Below, piece by piece: positions 22,361 through 31,148 of a DNA stretch of 38,724 nt; the first letter of the stretch is position 1; every line of letters starts with the position of its first letter. Position numbers and translations under genes: made by a program. Location of the stretch: positions 1-38,724 of IMG/VR virus record IMGVR_UViG_3300032289_001330; one strand, 5' to 3'. Under the pieces are notes generated by a model. It did not search any database. It was given only the letters and a program-made list of their open reading frames with translations, and was not told where the DNA came from. Source of the stretch: a virus.

Positions 22361-23573
22361 TATAAATATATTTTGAAGCGTTTTTTATCTTATCATTTAT
22401 TGATCTCATAAGTTGCATTCCTCTTCCCGCAGCTAATTGGGGGTATATCCACCAATCTTCATACGGTGAATAATCATCAGGAGAAATATCATTTACCATT
22501 AATTCATATCCAAATGATTTTAAATACTTACGTGATTTTTCTCTTATTGATTGAGTATCATCAGCATAATGATCATGTTCAAAAGTTATAACAGCAAATT
22601 TATGAGTGTGAAATGGTATTTTAGTTAATACATCATACGATACTGTTGGTGGATCACAATCAATTTGTAGATAATCCCAATTTAATGTATCACCTAATAA
22701 TTCACTATAATTTATCTTAGTAGCATCACTTTGTATTACTTTATTTTTTCTTTCTAATGCAAATTTATCAACCATACTTTGATCAATATCAATTGATATG
22801 CCTGTCCACTCAAATTCTTTTTCTAATAATGCTGTATTATTGCCATAAAATGGATCAGCGCATCCTATTTCTAAATATTTACCATTTTTCTTACCATTCA
22901 ACATACTTAAGACAAATATATCCTGATAGCATTGTGAGTAATTTTGTTCAATATTACTGGCTCCCTCAAATTTAAATCGTAGATTTGAAAATTGATGTTT
23001 TCTATATATTGATGGATCTTTCCAGTTATTACCTATTAATTGTAGATTGCTTTCTATTGATGCTTTGTAATGATGTGGTATATTATATTCTTTTTTTAAT
23101 TCTCTAAATAAATGAGCAGATTCGTCATGTAATCCCATCCACCACCCTACTACTGCTTTCTCAAATTTAAATCCCCATCGACCTGGGTATTCAACATCAA
23201 TTAAGATTTGTGATTCGTCTGTTGTTAATTGTTCGCCTATAGTAGCTATAGTGTAACTTTCTTGCCAATCTTTATTTCGTTCATATAAACGAGAAAGTAA
23301 AAAATATGCTTCGGGAAGAAGAGGAGAATGTGATATAGCATGCAGATATAACCCTTTAACTGAGGATATACGGTTGTTTTGTTTTTCTAAACATAATCCA
23401 ATTCTAAGTAATGATGGATAAATTAAATTACTATCTAATTCTGTTACTCTTAAATAATAAGCTAAAGCAGATGCTGTTTGGTTTTGATCATAATATAAAT
23501 TAGCTAAATCAAATGTAGTTTTATCATTATATGGGTCATTTATAAATTTACTTAATGCTTGTTGTATGCTCAT
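22353..23573 (-). CDS. TPR-repeat protein fused to FkbM-type SAM methyltransferase
   Basis: The 406-aa protein joins two parts. Residues 1-180 are helical repeats of TPR type (DLANLYYDQNQTASALAYYL, then AYFLLSRLYERNKDWQESY). Residues about 210-390 are a Rossmann methyltransferase: the QCYQDIFVL opening and YLEIGCADP at 233-241 (SAM-binding loop, E-x-G), SIDID at 260-264 and LQIDCDPP resemble the FkbM family, which methylates sugars or related groups. It overlaps the GH130-like gene by 4 bp, so the two are coupled. A role in modifying glycans, either on the virion or on host surface, follows from this pairing and is inference. The central WWMGLHDESAHLFRELK segment probably continues the helical repeats. 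Confidence 0.82.
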   Translation of the reverse strand: MSIQQALSKFINDPYNDKTTFDLANLYYDQNQTASALAYYLRVTELDSNLIYPSLLRIGLCLEKQNNRISSVKGLYLHAISHSPLLPEAYFLLSRLYERNKDWQESYTIATIGEQLTTDESQILIDVEYPGRWGFKFEKAVVGWWMGLHDESAHLFRELKKEYNIPHHYKASIESNLQLIGNNWKDPSIYRKHQFSNLRFKFEGASNIEQNYSQCYQDIFVLSMLNGKKNGKYLEIGCADPFYGNNTALLEKEFEWTGISIDIDQSMVDKFALERKNKVIQSDATKINYSELLGDTLNWDYLQIDCDPPTVSYDVLTKIPFHTHKFAVITFEHDHYADDTQSIREKSRKYLKSFGYELMVNDISPDDYSPYEDWWIYPQLAAGRGMQLMRSINDKIKNASKYIYNE

Positions 23574-24547
23574 ATCCCAGCTAATGTTTTAAAATAATTT
23601 AAAGGTATATTTAATAAATAAGCAGCATTATCCTCATACCCAAATGAAATTAATATATTTTTATTATAGATACACATTCCCGTACAAAATTCAATATAAC
23701 CAGTTATAAAATTAAATTCATCACTTATATTTACTACATTCCAATCTTTATCCCATGTTACTATTCTATGATAATAATTAGCTTCTTTATTTTGATTATT
23801 ATTTTTCCATAAATCAACTTCATGTGTTATTGCTATCCTAAAATCACCAATAGTTATAACTTGGCTTCCACCTCGTATGTCGCGTTTCGTAGAATATGGT
23901 TGGCCTAAAAATACTTGGTCACATGTTTTTTTAATTGGATCTACCTTAACAACTTCGGTTGGGTTTGTCCATTTAACAAAATGATATGGCATATCTAAAA
24001 TTGGCATCCAATTTTTTTCACAATATGAATTATTATCAAATGGAACTGGTATTCTAAATCTGCTTATTTCTTTTACTGAAGTGTTATTAATTGATAATTC
24101 GGATAGTTCCATTCGACCTTCACCATTGTCTTTTACATCTCGTCGCACACCACATAAGTATAATTTATCATCCCATCTTACTATTCTAGCATCCTCTAAA
24201 CCGATAAATTCCCATACTGGTGGGATATCGTATTCTGAAGTATCGACTTTATAATATATGTTTATTACTAGATTATCATTCAGATTGCAGAAAAAATTAT
24301 TAGTTCTTAACTTAATATCATTTTCAGGATTTAAATATACTAATGGACCATATCGATTTTCAAACTTACCCCTAGTATGATATAATGTATATTGTACGTG
24401 ACGTAAATTTAAAAGTAAATTTCCATTATCATTATATATGGATGGATTCATCAATCCTGTTCCGTTTGTTTCGGATGAAGGAATAATTAGTGGAGTGATA
24501 CTACCACCGTTATCTATAACCTGTTTTACTAAATTCGTTATAACCAT
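23570..24547 (-). CDS. Five-bladed beta-propeller protein, GH130/GH43-like
   Basis: The 325-aa protein has repeated beta-strand blocks and a motif set seen in GH130-type propellers: MNPSIYNDNGNLLLNLRHVQ near the start, GLEDARIVRWDDKLYL with E118-D119-x-R121, and EKNWMPI near the middle, then RGGSQVI. GH130 enzymes are mannoside phosphorylases or hydrolases; related propellers appear beside glycosyltransferases in phages and giant viruses. There is no signal peptide. It is co-translated with the TPR-methyltransferase (4-bp overlap) and has a promoter-like element 17 bp upstream. Whether it is catalytic or a glycan-binding scaffold cannot be told from the sequence, because the exact acid and phosphate-binding residues need alignment. 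Confidence 0.72.
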   Translation of the reverse strand: MVITNLVKQVIDNGGSITPLIIPSSETNGTGLMNPSIYNDNGNLLLNLRHVQYTLYHTRGKFENRYGPLVYLNPENDIKLRTNNFFCNLNDNLVINIYYKVDTSEYDIPPVWEFIGLEDARIVRWDDKLYLCGVRRDVKDNGEGRMELSELSINNTSVKEISRFRIPVPFDNNSYCEKNWMPILDMPYHFVKWTNPTEVVKVDPIKKTCDQVFLGQPYSTKRDIRGGSQVITIGDFRIAITHEVDLWKNNNQNKEANYYHRIVTWDKDWNVVNISDEFNFITGYIEFCTGMCIYNKNILISFGYEDNAAYLLNIPLNYFKTLAGI

Positions 24548-24564
24548 TATTGTACTTTATATAT

Positions 24565-24576
24565 ATAAATATATAA
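24565..24576 (-). promoter_or_regulatory. ATAAATATATAA element upstream of beta-propeller gene
   Basis: A close copy of the recurrent element 17 bp upstream of the propeller start, in the 45-bp gap after the small fibre-associated gene. Confidence 0.45.
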
Positions 24577-24592
24577 GAGAAATTAAAAAATG

Positions 24593-24862
24593 CTATTCTA
24601 CTTTAGAAGCTAATTCTGCTTTTATTGATATAATATCATCTTTATCTTCAATCCACCCAATAACAATTTCATCAGTTAAATCTTCATATGGGATGAATGT
24701 GTCTGTTGGAGGTAAAAAGAATGTAGTACCTGCTATAGATGATTTAATTTTATTTTCATCATTTTGAGCCTCTAATACCCATATTATAGCTAACACAACA
24801 TTATCATATCCGTTTATAGATGTTGTTGGTTTAGATTTTATACCCCAATTGTATGTTATCAT
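24593..24862 (-). CDS. Small fibre-associated protein
   Basis: An 89-aa protein beginning MITYNWGIKSKPT and containing the segments NVVLAIIWVLEA, AGTTFFLPP and YEDLTDEIVIGWIE. This W-x-I then VV-x6-W then YEDLTE-x2-V-x2-W pattern is one I associate with small conserved proteins encoded next to phage tail fibre genes; function is not known. It overlaps the stop of the S74 fibre gene by 4 bp (ATGA), so the two are translated together. A fibre attachment or chaperone role is possible by position only. Confidence 0.72.
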   Translation of the reverse strand: MITYNWGIKSKPTTSINGYDNVVLAIIWVLEAQNDENKIKSSIAGTTFFLPPTDTFIPYEDLTDEIVIGWIEDKDDIISIKAELASKVE

Positions 24863-27348
24863 AGTAATTTTTCTTCTAATTGTTTAATTCTTTTTAATAA
24901 TTCTTGATTTTGCTTAATTAATTCCTTTATACCTTCTGTGTGTAAAGCAACTACACCATCATAATTAACAGTTTTAAGTGATTCTTTTGTAGTTCTAACG
25001 ATTTCTGGTAGTATTTCTTCCACATCCTGAGCAATTAAACCAGCATCTTGAATTCTGTTTACTATAGGAGTATTTCTATATGGAGAGTCTTTTGTCCATT
25101 CAAATGTATATCCAGTTAATTTAGATATTTTATCTAACGGATTAGCGATTATTTTTAGATTTTCTTTTAATTTTCTATCAGACCAAGAAGAATAGTTTTG
25201 TGTTATTGTACTACCAATATATAAAGCACCACCACTAGTTAATCTCATGGCTTCTGAATATCCTAGATAGACATGAAATGAAGTACAGTTAAAGAAAAGT
25301 GGGACTGTTGTAGTATCAGATATAGCATTTACTGTAGCATTAACAAATGGCCCGGATGTTGCACCATTACCCGTTGTATGTCCAATATTAAATGTAACAT
25401 TTGCAGTAGGTCTATGTGTTACGAAATATGGAGTACCAGTGAAATTGGTTGATAACTGCCCACTAGAATTAACATTCAATTGAGTTGATTTCCAAGCCAA
25501 AGTATTAAATCCTACTGCTAATCCATTAGAAGCAGTTGCATTAGCTACCGAATAACCGGCTGTAATAACAGCATATTCAGTTGTTGTCGCATCCGTATCT
25601 GCTGCTATATTAAAAGTACCATATCCTTGTAACAATCCATAAGATAATGCAGTTGGTTGGCTATTTGCGGCTGCCGCCACAGAACTACCCATCAATAAAG
25701 CTCCTGTCAAAGTACCTCCAGCTAAAGGAAGTTTTGTTGAGTCAGTTGAAGTTGTTGCTGTTGCTGCATTACCACCAATTGACAAACCAGAAGCAGTACC
25801 TGTTAATCCAGTACCAGCACCTGAAAAAGCTGAAGCGGTTACTGCGCCAGTTACTCTTAAAATACCAGCACCAGATAATGTCATTGCTGATGTTGTACCA
25901 CCATACCATTTGAAGCCATCGGATGTAGTATTCGTTGTAAAGAACATTGTACCAGCTTCAATACCAACAGTATATCCTGTAGCTGATGCTCCTACACTAT
26001 CATATAATACCAATTTAACACCTGTACTATATGAAGTAAATGTTGGAGCTGCAAAACCAACAGTTCCATAATTTATTCTATTAGATGTACCATTATTTAA
26101 TGTAGTTACTCCACCAGTTATAGTTAAGTTACTAGTAGTATTTAATGATCCTGTTATTGTAGTATTACCAACAACATTTAATGACCCAGTTATGCCAGCA
26201 GAACCAGTAAATGGAAATGAGGATCCACCTCCACTAGTAATATTAGTACCGTTAACTGTTAACGAACCAGTTATATTAACTGATCCTGAAAATAATGATG
26301 AGCCAGATACAAATAATGAGCCTGATACTGAACTAGCTCCATTTACTTGAAGGCGATATCCGTTGTCTGAATATGTACCTCCGTTTTGGGTAATAATATT
26401 GCCGTTAGCTAAGAATCGTGTTGATTCAACATTATTTGTTGGAAAGAATCTAATAGGTTTTCCACCATCTGTTGAAATTTTACCTTCTGTAGTGCCAACT
26501 CCAAGTGTTAAATCTTGGAATTGGAATAAAGCTCCAGCCGCATATATATTACCTGTTATTTGAGCAGACGAACTAAATAGATTAGGTCTATTTACTAATG
26601 TATTAAAGTTAGTAGAACCAGTAAACGAAGCAGCAGCTATACTACCTGTTACTACTAAACTACCAGTTATTAATACAGAACCTGTAAATTCATGTGTGTT
26701 TGCTGTGGTAGATCCATTACGAGTAGATCCGGTATTGAATTCAATACTTGATGTAATTGTTTGTACAACAATATTTTGTGCCGTTAATGTGCCTCTTACT
26801 GTAAAGTTATCAGCAGATGAAGCTGTAGCAGCAAATGATGAAGATGTTACTGTTCCTGCAGCTACTGTTATAATATTACCTGAAGGATCAACAGCTAAGT
26901 TAGCAGCTACAGTTCCAGGAAATGCAGCTGCACTAGTATAAGCAGGTAAAACCATTTGTTTTGTATGCATACTCCACCAAGCAACTTCAGCATCACTTCC
27001 TGCATTTGTACCTCTTAATAATCTAAATCTATTTTGATAATTATCAAGCATTGAAGCAGATGTATATGTACCTCCTGGTGCACTAAATCCAAGTTGACCT
27101 CCTTCATTCACTGCATCACGAGCACCTAAAGTTAAAGTATTTTCACTAGCTCCTATTGATCCTGATCCTACAGTTAAGCTACCTGTTATTACTACATTTT
27201 GATTTAATTGGTTTACTGAAGATGCTGTTGAAGCAAATGATGCACTTACAGCATTTGATGATGTAAAATTATTAGCCAATCCACCAATTACAGTTAACGA
27301 ACCTGTTATACTAACACTACCAGTAAATTGGGGACTATGTATTCTCAT
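24859..27348 (-). CDS. Tail fibre with C-terminal peptidase S74 chaperone
   Basis: An 829-aa fibre. Residues 1-700 are T/S/G/A-rich repeats with the recurring ITGSL and TGSVxITGSL units, suggesting a trimeric beta-rich shaft. It includes the DNFTVRGTLTAQ-type module shared with two other fibres. The C-terminus is an intramolecular chaperone auto-processing domain: SWSDRKLKENL with Ser723 and Lys728 in the family S-D-x2-x-K spacing, then DAGLIAQDVEEILPEIV, VNYDGVVALHTEGIKEL and a final coiled coil. The family folds the fibre trimer and cuts itself off, here predicted before Ser723, releasing about 107 residues. It is the only fibre in the window with this domain. An ATAAATATT element lies 15 bp upstream. 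Confidence 0.9.
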   Translation of the reverse strand: MRIHSPQFTGSVSITGSLTVIGGLANNFTSSNAVSASFASTASSVNQLNQNVVITGSLTVGSGSIGASENTLTLGARDAVNEGGQLGFSAPGGTYTSASMLDNYQNRFRLLRGTNAGSDAEVAWWSMHTKQMVLPAYTSAAAFPGTVAANLAVDPSGNIITVAAGTVTSSSFAATASSADNFTVRGTLTAQNIVVQTITSSIEFNTGSTRNGSTTANTHEFTGSVLITGSLVVTGSIAAASFTGSTNFNTLVNRPNLFSSSAQITGNIYAAGALFQFQDLTLGVGTTEGKISTDGGKPIRFFPTNNVESTRFLANGNIITQNGGTYSDNGYRLQVNGASSVSGSLFVSGSSLFSGSVNITGSLTVNGTNITSGGGSSFPFTGSAGITGSLNVVGNTTITGSLNTTSNLTITGGVTTLNNGTSNRINYGTVGFAAPTFTSYSTGVKLVLYDSVGASATGYTVGIEAGTMFFTTNTTSDGFKWYGGTTSAMTLSGAGILRVTGAVTASAFSGAGTGLTGTASGLSIGGNAATATTSTDSTKLPLAGGTLTGALLMGSSVAAAANSQPTALSYGLLQGYGTFNIAADTDATTTEYAVITAGYSVANATASNGLAVGFNTLAWKSTQLNVNSSGQLSTNFTGTPYFVTHRPTANVTFNIGHTTGNGATSGPFVNATVNAISDTTTVPLFFNCTSFHVYLGYSEAMRLTSGGALYIGSTITQNYSSWSDRKLKENLKIIANPLDKISKLTGYTFEWTKDSPYRNTPIVNRIQDAGLIAQDVEEILPEIVRTTKESLKTVNYDGVVALHTEGIKELIKQNQELLKRIKQLEEKLL

Positions 27349-27363
27349 TTATTTTTATTTTAT

Positions 27364-27372
27364 ATAAATATT
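27364..27372 (-). promoter_or_regulatory. ATAAATATT element upstream of S74 fibre gene
   Basis: A weaker copy of the recurrent element 15 bp before the start codon, within the 37-bp gap after the Pro-Thr protein gene. Confidence 0.3.
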
Positions 27373-27385
27373 AAAATTAATTTTT

Positions 27386-28912
27386 TTAACAGAAAGCAAA
27401 TGAATTAGTCATTGTAGAAGAATACATAATTTGAGCACATACACTTCCACCATCGTAAACAAAATAACCATTCTGAGTAGTACCACCACAATCAACAAAA
27501 TCAATATATATATCATACCCATTATAGTTATACCATGTATAACATGTTGGAGCAGGAGTTGGAGTTGGAGTTGGAGTTGAAGTTGGAGTTGGGGTTGGTG
27601 TTGGAGTTGGTGGATTACATGAAGCATCACTACATCCTCCTGAAATGATTGAATATGAATCTAAATCAACATCATAACTAGGACCCGATGTGATTCCGTT
27701 AGATTGGAAACAAATTCCCCCTATTAAAAATACAGCAGTTCCATATGATGAAGATGTACTTCTACCTACAGATATTGAAGTTGATTGACCCCAACATGTA
27801 CTTAATGCATAATAATAATAAGTAGGAGTTGGTGTAGGTGTAGGAGTTCGTGTTGGAGTAGGTGTTGGGGTTGCTGTTGGAGCAACATAACAATTTACAA
27901 CTATATTTGGACCACTTACAGCACATTCTGGTTTTCCAGAGTCGGCTATTTGAGCATTATATGTTCCATCATCAATACCTGTAAATGTAAATATATTAGT
28001 TCCTATACCAAAGGCTCCTGAAGTCCATCCTGTTGTAGTACCTCCAGAAATTGCTAATAAACGTACTTGATAACTATTACATGAAAGTGATTGGAAAGCA
28101 ACATTAACACGTCCATTTAATCCTGAATTGTCATCACATGATATAGTTGGGTTAACGCCAATTCCAAATCCTGACTGACATGGACAAGGATTTGCTGTAG
28201 GTGTAGGTGTAGGTGTTGGAGTTCGTGTTGGAGTAGGTGTAACTGTTGGTGTAGGTGTAGGAGCTGGGCATGTATTTTTAGCTGAGATCCCTCCACCTGC
28301 TTGTACTGTATATCTAAATGATCCATCAGTATAAAATCCTGAAGTTAATGGGTCTCCTAAATTTTGAGAAGCATATAATGTATTACCAACTTCTAAACTT
28401 CCACCAGAGTTATATTTATATGCTGTTATGTTAGTACCATATTCACATACTGTATCAGGTGTTACGTATAAATTATATCCTGTCCAGAATATAGTTGGTG
28501 TAGGTGTAGGAGTTCGTGTTGGTGTTGGTGTTGGAGTGGGTGTAGGGCAAAATCCAATTAAATTAACAATACCCGCAGGATTTACATAGTAATAGATAGA
28601 ACCTCCAGTTCCAGTACCATACCAACCTGCTGCTGCTAATGTAGTTCTTCCACTATCGGTCCAAACATAATCGCCTACATCTAAAGTAGAACAATCTACC
28701 CAATATAGATTAGATGCCGTACCTGTACCCCCACATAATGAAGCTGCAGATGTATTATTATATTTTATACTAAGTAATGAAAATACAGCAGAAGGAAAAA
28801 TTAAAGCTTCACCTAAAAACATGCGCAAAACCTGACTAGAAGCAAATTTAACAGTATTACATGCACTAATAAGTGTTGTACCTAAATATGTTTTTGCTGC
28901 TGTAAGTGCCAT
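27386..28912 (-). CDS. Cys-rich modular surface protein with Pro-Thr linkers
   Basis: The 508-aa protein has small cysteine-bearing modules joined by four (PT)n linkers, each about 15-25 residues and often broken by a single Arg or Ser (PTPTRTPTPT). At least two modules share a pattern: C, aromatic strand, G-x-x-L-x-V-G, then GWY or GFY, then YYYV or YTV, and a closing C. The last two modules diverge. The N-terminal 60 residues are not a signal peptide and may attach to the virion. It lies between the S74 fibre and the collagen-like fibre, with 2-bp and 37-bp gaps, so a displayed adhesin is likely. Extended PT linkers are known from secreted bacterial glycan-binding proteins; use in a phage adhesin is inferred. 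Sugar or protein binding cannot be chosen from the sequence. Confidence 0.75.
   Translation of the reverse strand: MALTAAKTYLGTTLISACNTVKFASSQVLRMFLGEALIFPSAVFSLLSIKYNNTSAASLCGGTGTASNLYWVDCSTLDVGDYVWTDSGRTTLAAAGWYGTGTGGSIYYYVNPAGIVNLIGFCPTPTPTPTPTRTPTPTPTIFWTGYNLYVTPDTVCEYGTNITAYKYNSGGSLEVGNTLYASQNLGDPLTSGFYTDGSFRYTVQAGGGISAKNTCPAPTPTPTVTPTPTRTPTPTPTPTANPCPCQSGFGIGVNPTISCDDNSGLNGRVNVAFQSLSCNSYQVRLLAISGGTTTGWTSGAFGIGTNIFTFTGIDDGTYNAQIADSGKPECAVSGPNIVVNCYVAPTATPTPTPTRTPTPTPTPTYYYYALSTCWGQSTSISVGRSTSSSYGTAVFLIGGICFQSNGITSGPSYDVDLDSYSIISGGCSDASCNPPTPTPTPTPTSTPTPTPTPAPTCYTWYNYNGYDIYIDFVDCGGTTQNGYFVYDGGSVCAQIMYSSTMTNSFAFC
28200..28262 (-). repeat. Pro-Thr codon minisatellite (one of four blocks)
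   Basis: Hexamer-like repeats (GGTGTA/GGTGTT/GGAGTT on the top strand) encode a PT linker. Similar blocks lie near 27548-27610, 27820-27880 and 28497-28550. They could change length by slippage or recombination. Confidence 0.7.
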
Positions 28913-28914
28913 TA

Positions 28915-31083
28915 TTAGATTATGATATATAATGTGTTAGGATCTTTAGTACCTATAGCATCGTATTGAGCTTGAGACAATGTTACCACATACATTGCTT
29001 TAGCCGTACCTGTATAAGTATCAGGAGTATTTGTAATAAAATCTGCTGTAGATGGAGATATTCCTTGAATACCTTGTACACCTTGAATTGATGCACCTGT
29101 TGCTCCTTGAGAACCATTAGTACCATTAGTACCTGATGCCCCTTGAGAACCATTAGTACCATTAGTACCTGATGTTCCTTGAGTTCCAGTAGTACCTTGG
29201 ACACCTCTAACACCAGTTAAAGCAATAGTCCAAGATGAAGCAGGTGTTGTCCCTACATTAAAATCAGCAGCAATAGTAAATGTAGTACCACCAGTAATAG
29301 TAACAATACCTTCAAAATAATTTGAAGTTGTATTAATTGCTCTAACTCTATTACCTGTAACAAAGGCTCCTTGTTGATTCGTAGTTAATGCTATATTACC
29401 TGATGATGCTGGTGTTGCTGATGTTGTTGATGTTACATTACCGTATCCTGTTCCTATTGTACCTTGTGTACCTTGTGTTCCCACAGCACCTTGAGTACCA
29501 GTTGCGCCTTGAGTACCAGTGGTACCTTGTGTACCTTGTGTACCTTGCGTACCTTGTGTACCTTGTATTCCTGTAGTACCTTGAACACCTTGTGTGCCTC
29601 GAGCTCCCTGAACACCAACTCCAAATGTTACCATTGCATATCCACTTTCTGGGGATGAGAATGTAACAGTCATTACATTTCCTGATGTTGCAGTTATGTT
29701 AAATGGTATTATAACATTACCTGTAGTATCAAATACTTGTATTACTGGGTATTGTTGTCCTAGATTATGAGTTATAGTCCAAGTAGCAGCAGCTGATGCT
29801 TGGGTAAATAAAAATGAGTTTCCAGTTGTAGCACCTGTTGTACCTTGTATACCAGCACCTGTTGCACCTTGAATCCCAGTAATACCTTGAGTACCTTGGG
29901 CTCCAGTAGTACCTTGTGTACCCGTAGTACCTTGTGTGCCGTTTGTACCTTGAGTTCCAGTAGTACCCTGTGTACCTGTTATACCTTGAGTTCCAGTTGT
30001 GCCTTGTGTACCTTGGGCCCCAGTTGTACCTTGAATTCCAGTGATACCTTGAGTACCTGTTGCTCCTTGAATTCCAGTTGTGCCTTGAGTACCTGTTATA
30101 CCTTGTGTACCTTGGGCTCCAGTAGTACCTTGTGTACCAGTAGTGCCTTGAGCTCCAGTTGTACCTTGTGTGCCAGTAGTACCTTGTGTACCAGTAGTAC
30201 CTTGAGTTCCGGTGGTACCTTGTAAACTTAAATTTGATCTATATTTTAATGTACCATCAGCATTTAGTACTACTATGTTTGTTTCAGAAGTACCTATGGG
30301 TATTGGAGCAACTACTGATGATGTTAAAGCATAGGATGCTGAGGTAGCTGTTCTTGCATTACCAAATAATGATCCAGTTATACCTAATGTTACATTTAAT
30401 GAACCGGTAACAATAGCATTTCCATTTACATCTAAAGTAGCATTAGATGAACTTTTAGCAATACCAATTCTGTTACTTACATATAAATTACCTGCACCAT
30501 ATGGAGATGCTTGTGGTACATATCCAACTAATAATGATTTATCAGCAAATGCATAATCACCCCATCCATTAAATACTAATGTGCCTACAAATGTATTATC
30601 TGATCTTGAAGATGATAATACTGTAGTAAGGTCACTACCCACTATCTGAAAACCACTACGAGCTCTAATTATACCATTTACATCTAATAATGCTTGTGGA
30701 GGTCCAGTAGTTATTGGAGTAGTTGTTCCAATACCAATATAAGTACCACTTGATGAAATAAATAATCTACCAGTACCGTTAGTTTCTAATGTTAAATTAT
30801 TTGTGTCATTAGTTCCTATTACAGCAGCAGCACCAAATGAATTTCCACCTTGAATAAAAGCATTAGCAGCATTTGTTGCAAATGACGCAGTAGTAGCAAA
30901 CGATGATGTTACAGCAAATGATGAAGTAACAGCAAAAGAAGCAGTGAATGCATGCGTAGCAGATCCAGTTATAGATCCGGTAAATGATTGTGCTATTACG
31001 GATTGTGATACTGCTAATGATCCACTAATTGTAGAGTTAGCTAATCCTATTATACCATTTCTGGCTATAAATTCAAAAGGCAT
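28915..31083 (-). CDS. Collagen-like tail fibre
   Basis: A 722-aa fibre. Residues 1-285 are T/S/A-rich shaft with SFAVTSSFAVTSSFATTASF repeats and an internal NGIIRARSGFQIVG region. Three Gly-x-y blocks follow: about 287-416, 489-543 and 625-674, made mostly of GTQ and GTT triplets with few or no Pro, separated by globular domains. The C-terminus SQAQYDAIGTKDPNTLYIII is a motif seen at fibre ends. Collagen triple helices in phage fibres form trimeric rods; Thr in the y position can stabilise bacterial triple helices without hydroxyproline. The gene lies 2 bp before the Pro-Thr protein gene. Trimeric adhesin is a sound assignment; receptor unknown. Confidence 0.88.
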   Translation of the reverse strand: MPFEFIARNGIIGLANSTISGSLAVSQSVIAQSFTGSITGSATHAFTASFAVTSSFAVTSSFATTASFATNAANAFIQGGNSFGAAAVIGTNDTNNLTLETNGTGRLFISSSGTYIGIGTTTPITTGPPQALLDVNGIIRARSGFQIVGSDLTTVLSSSRSDNTFVGTLVFNGWGDYAFADKSLLVGYVPQASPYGAGNLYVSNRIGIAKSSSNATLDVNGNAIVTGSLNVTLGITGSLFGNARTATSASYALTSSVVAPIPIGTSETNIVVLNADGTLKYRSNLSLQGTTGTQGTTGTQGTTGTQGTTGAQGTTGTQGTTGAQGTQGITGTQGTTGIQGATGTQGITGIQGTTGAQGTQGTTGTQGITGTQGTTGTQGTNGTQGTTGTQGTTGAQGTQGITGIQGATGAGIQGTTGATTGNSFLFTQASAAATWTITHNLGQQYPVIQVFDTTGNVIIPFNITATSGNVMTVTFSSPESGYAMVTFGVGVQGARGTQGVQGTTGIQGTQGTQGTQGTQGTTGTQGATGTQGAVGTQGTQGTIGTGYGNVTSTTSATPASSGNIALTTNQQGAFVTGNRVRAINTTSNYFEGIVTITGGTTFTIAADFNVGTTPASSWTIALTGVRGVQGTTGTQGTSGTNGTNGSQGASGTNGTNGSQGATGASIQGVQGIQGISPSTADFITNTPDTYTGTAKAMYVVTLSQAQYDAIGTKDPNTLYIII
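29835..30222 (-). repeat. Collagen-coding tandem repeat
   Basis: A tandem of degenerate 9- to 18-base units coding GTQGTTG-type triplets. Smaller blocks lie near 29455-29618 and 29060-29208. Repetition causes several spurious open frames on both strands. Confidence 0.85.
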
Positions 31084-31091
31084 GTTTTATT

Positions 31092-31115
31092 ACTTTAGTT
31101 CACTGTCCCTAAAGT
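31092..31115. other. Inverted repeat in the collagen-fibre leader
   Basis: ACTTTAG (31092-31098) and CTAAAGT (31109-31115) form a 7-bp stem just before the start codon at 31083. No T-run follows, so a leader hairpin is more likely than a terminator. Confidence 0.35.
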
Positions 31116-31126
31116 GGGTTTTCGGT

Positions 31127-31139
31127 AATAAATATATAA
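31127..31139 (-). promoter_or_regulatory. AATAAATATATAA element upstream of collagen-like fibre
   Basis: An exact copy of the 13-base element found before the tube and HNH genes, 43 bp upstream of the start and just after the first LamG-like stop. Confidence 0.5.
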
Positions 31140-31148
31140 TGTATTGAA

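Noticed and set aside
27540-28560. Short direct repeats resembling a CRISPR array
   Set aside because: The units are hexamer-like codon repeats of PT linkers without unique spacers of constant length.
27409-29213. Extra minus-strand frames at 27409-27630, 28117-28326 and 28983-29213
   Set aside because: They are other-frame readings of the Pro-Thr and collagen repeats, giving low-complexity Leu/Gln/His or Leu/Val products inside larger genes.
29845-30225. A 126-codon plus-strand open frame rich in Cys, Ser and Thr
   Set aside because: It is the antisense of the collagen-coding repeat; its repetitive composition only mirrors that gene.
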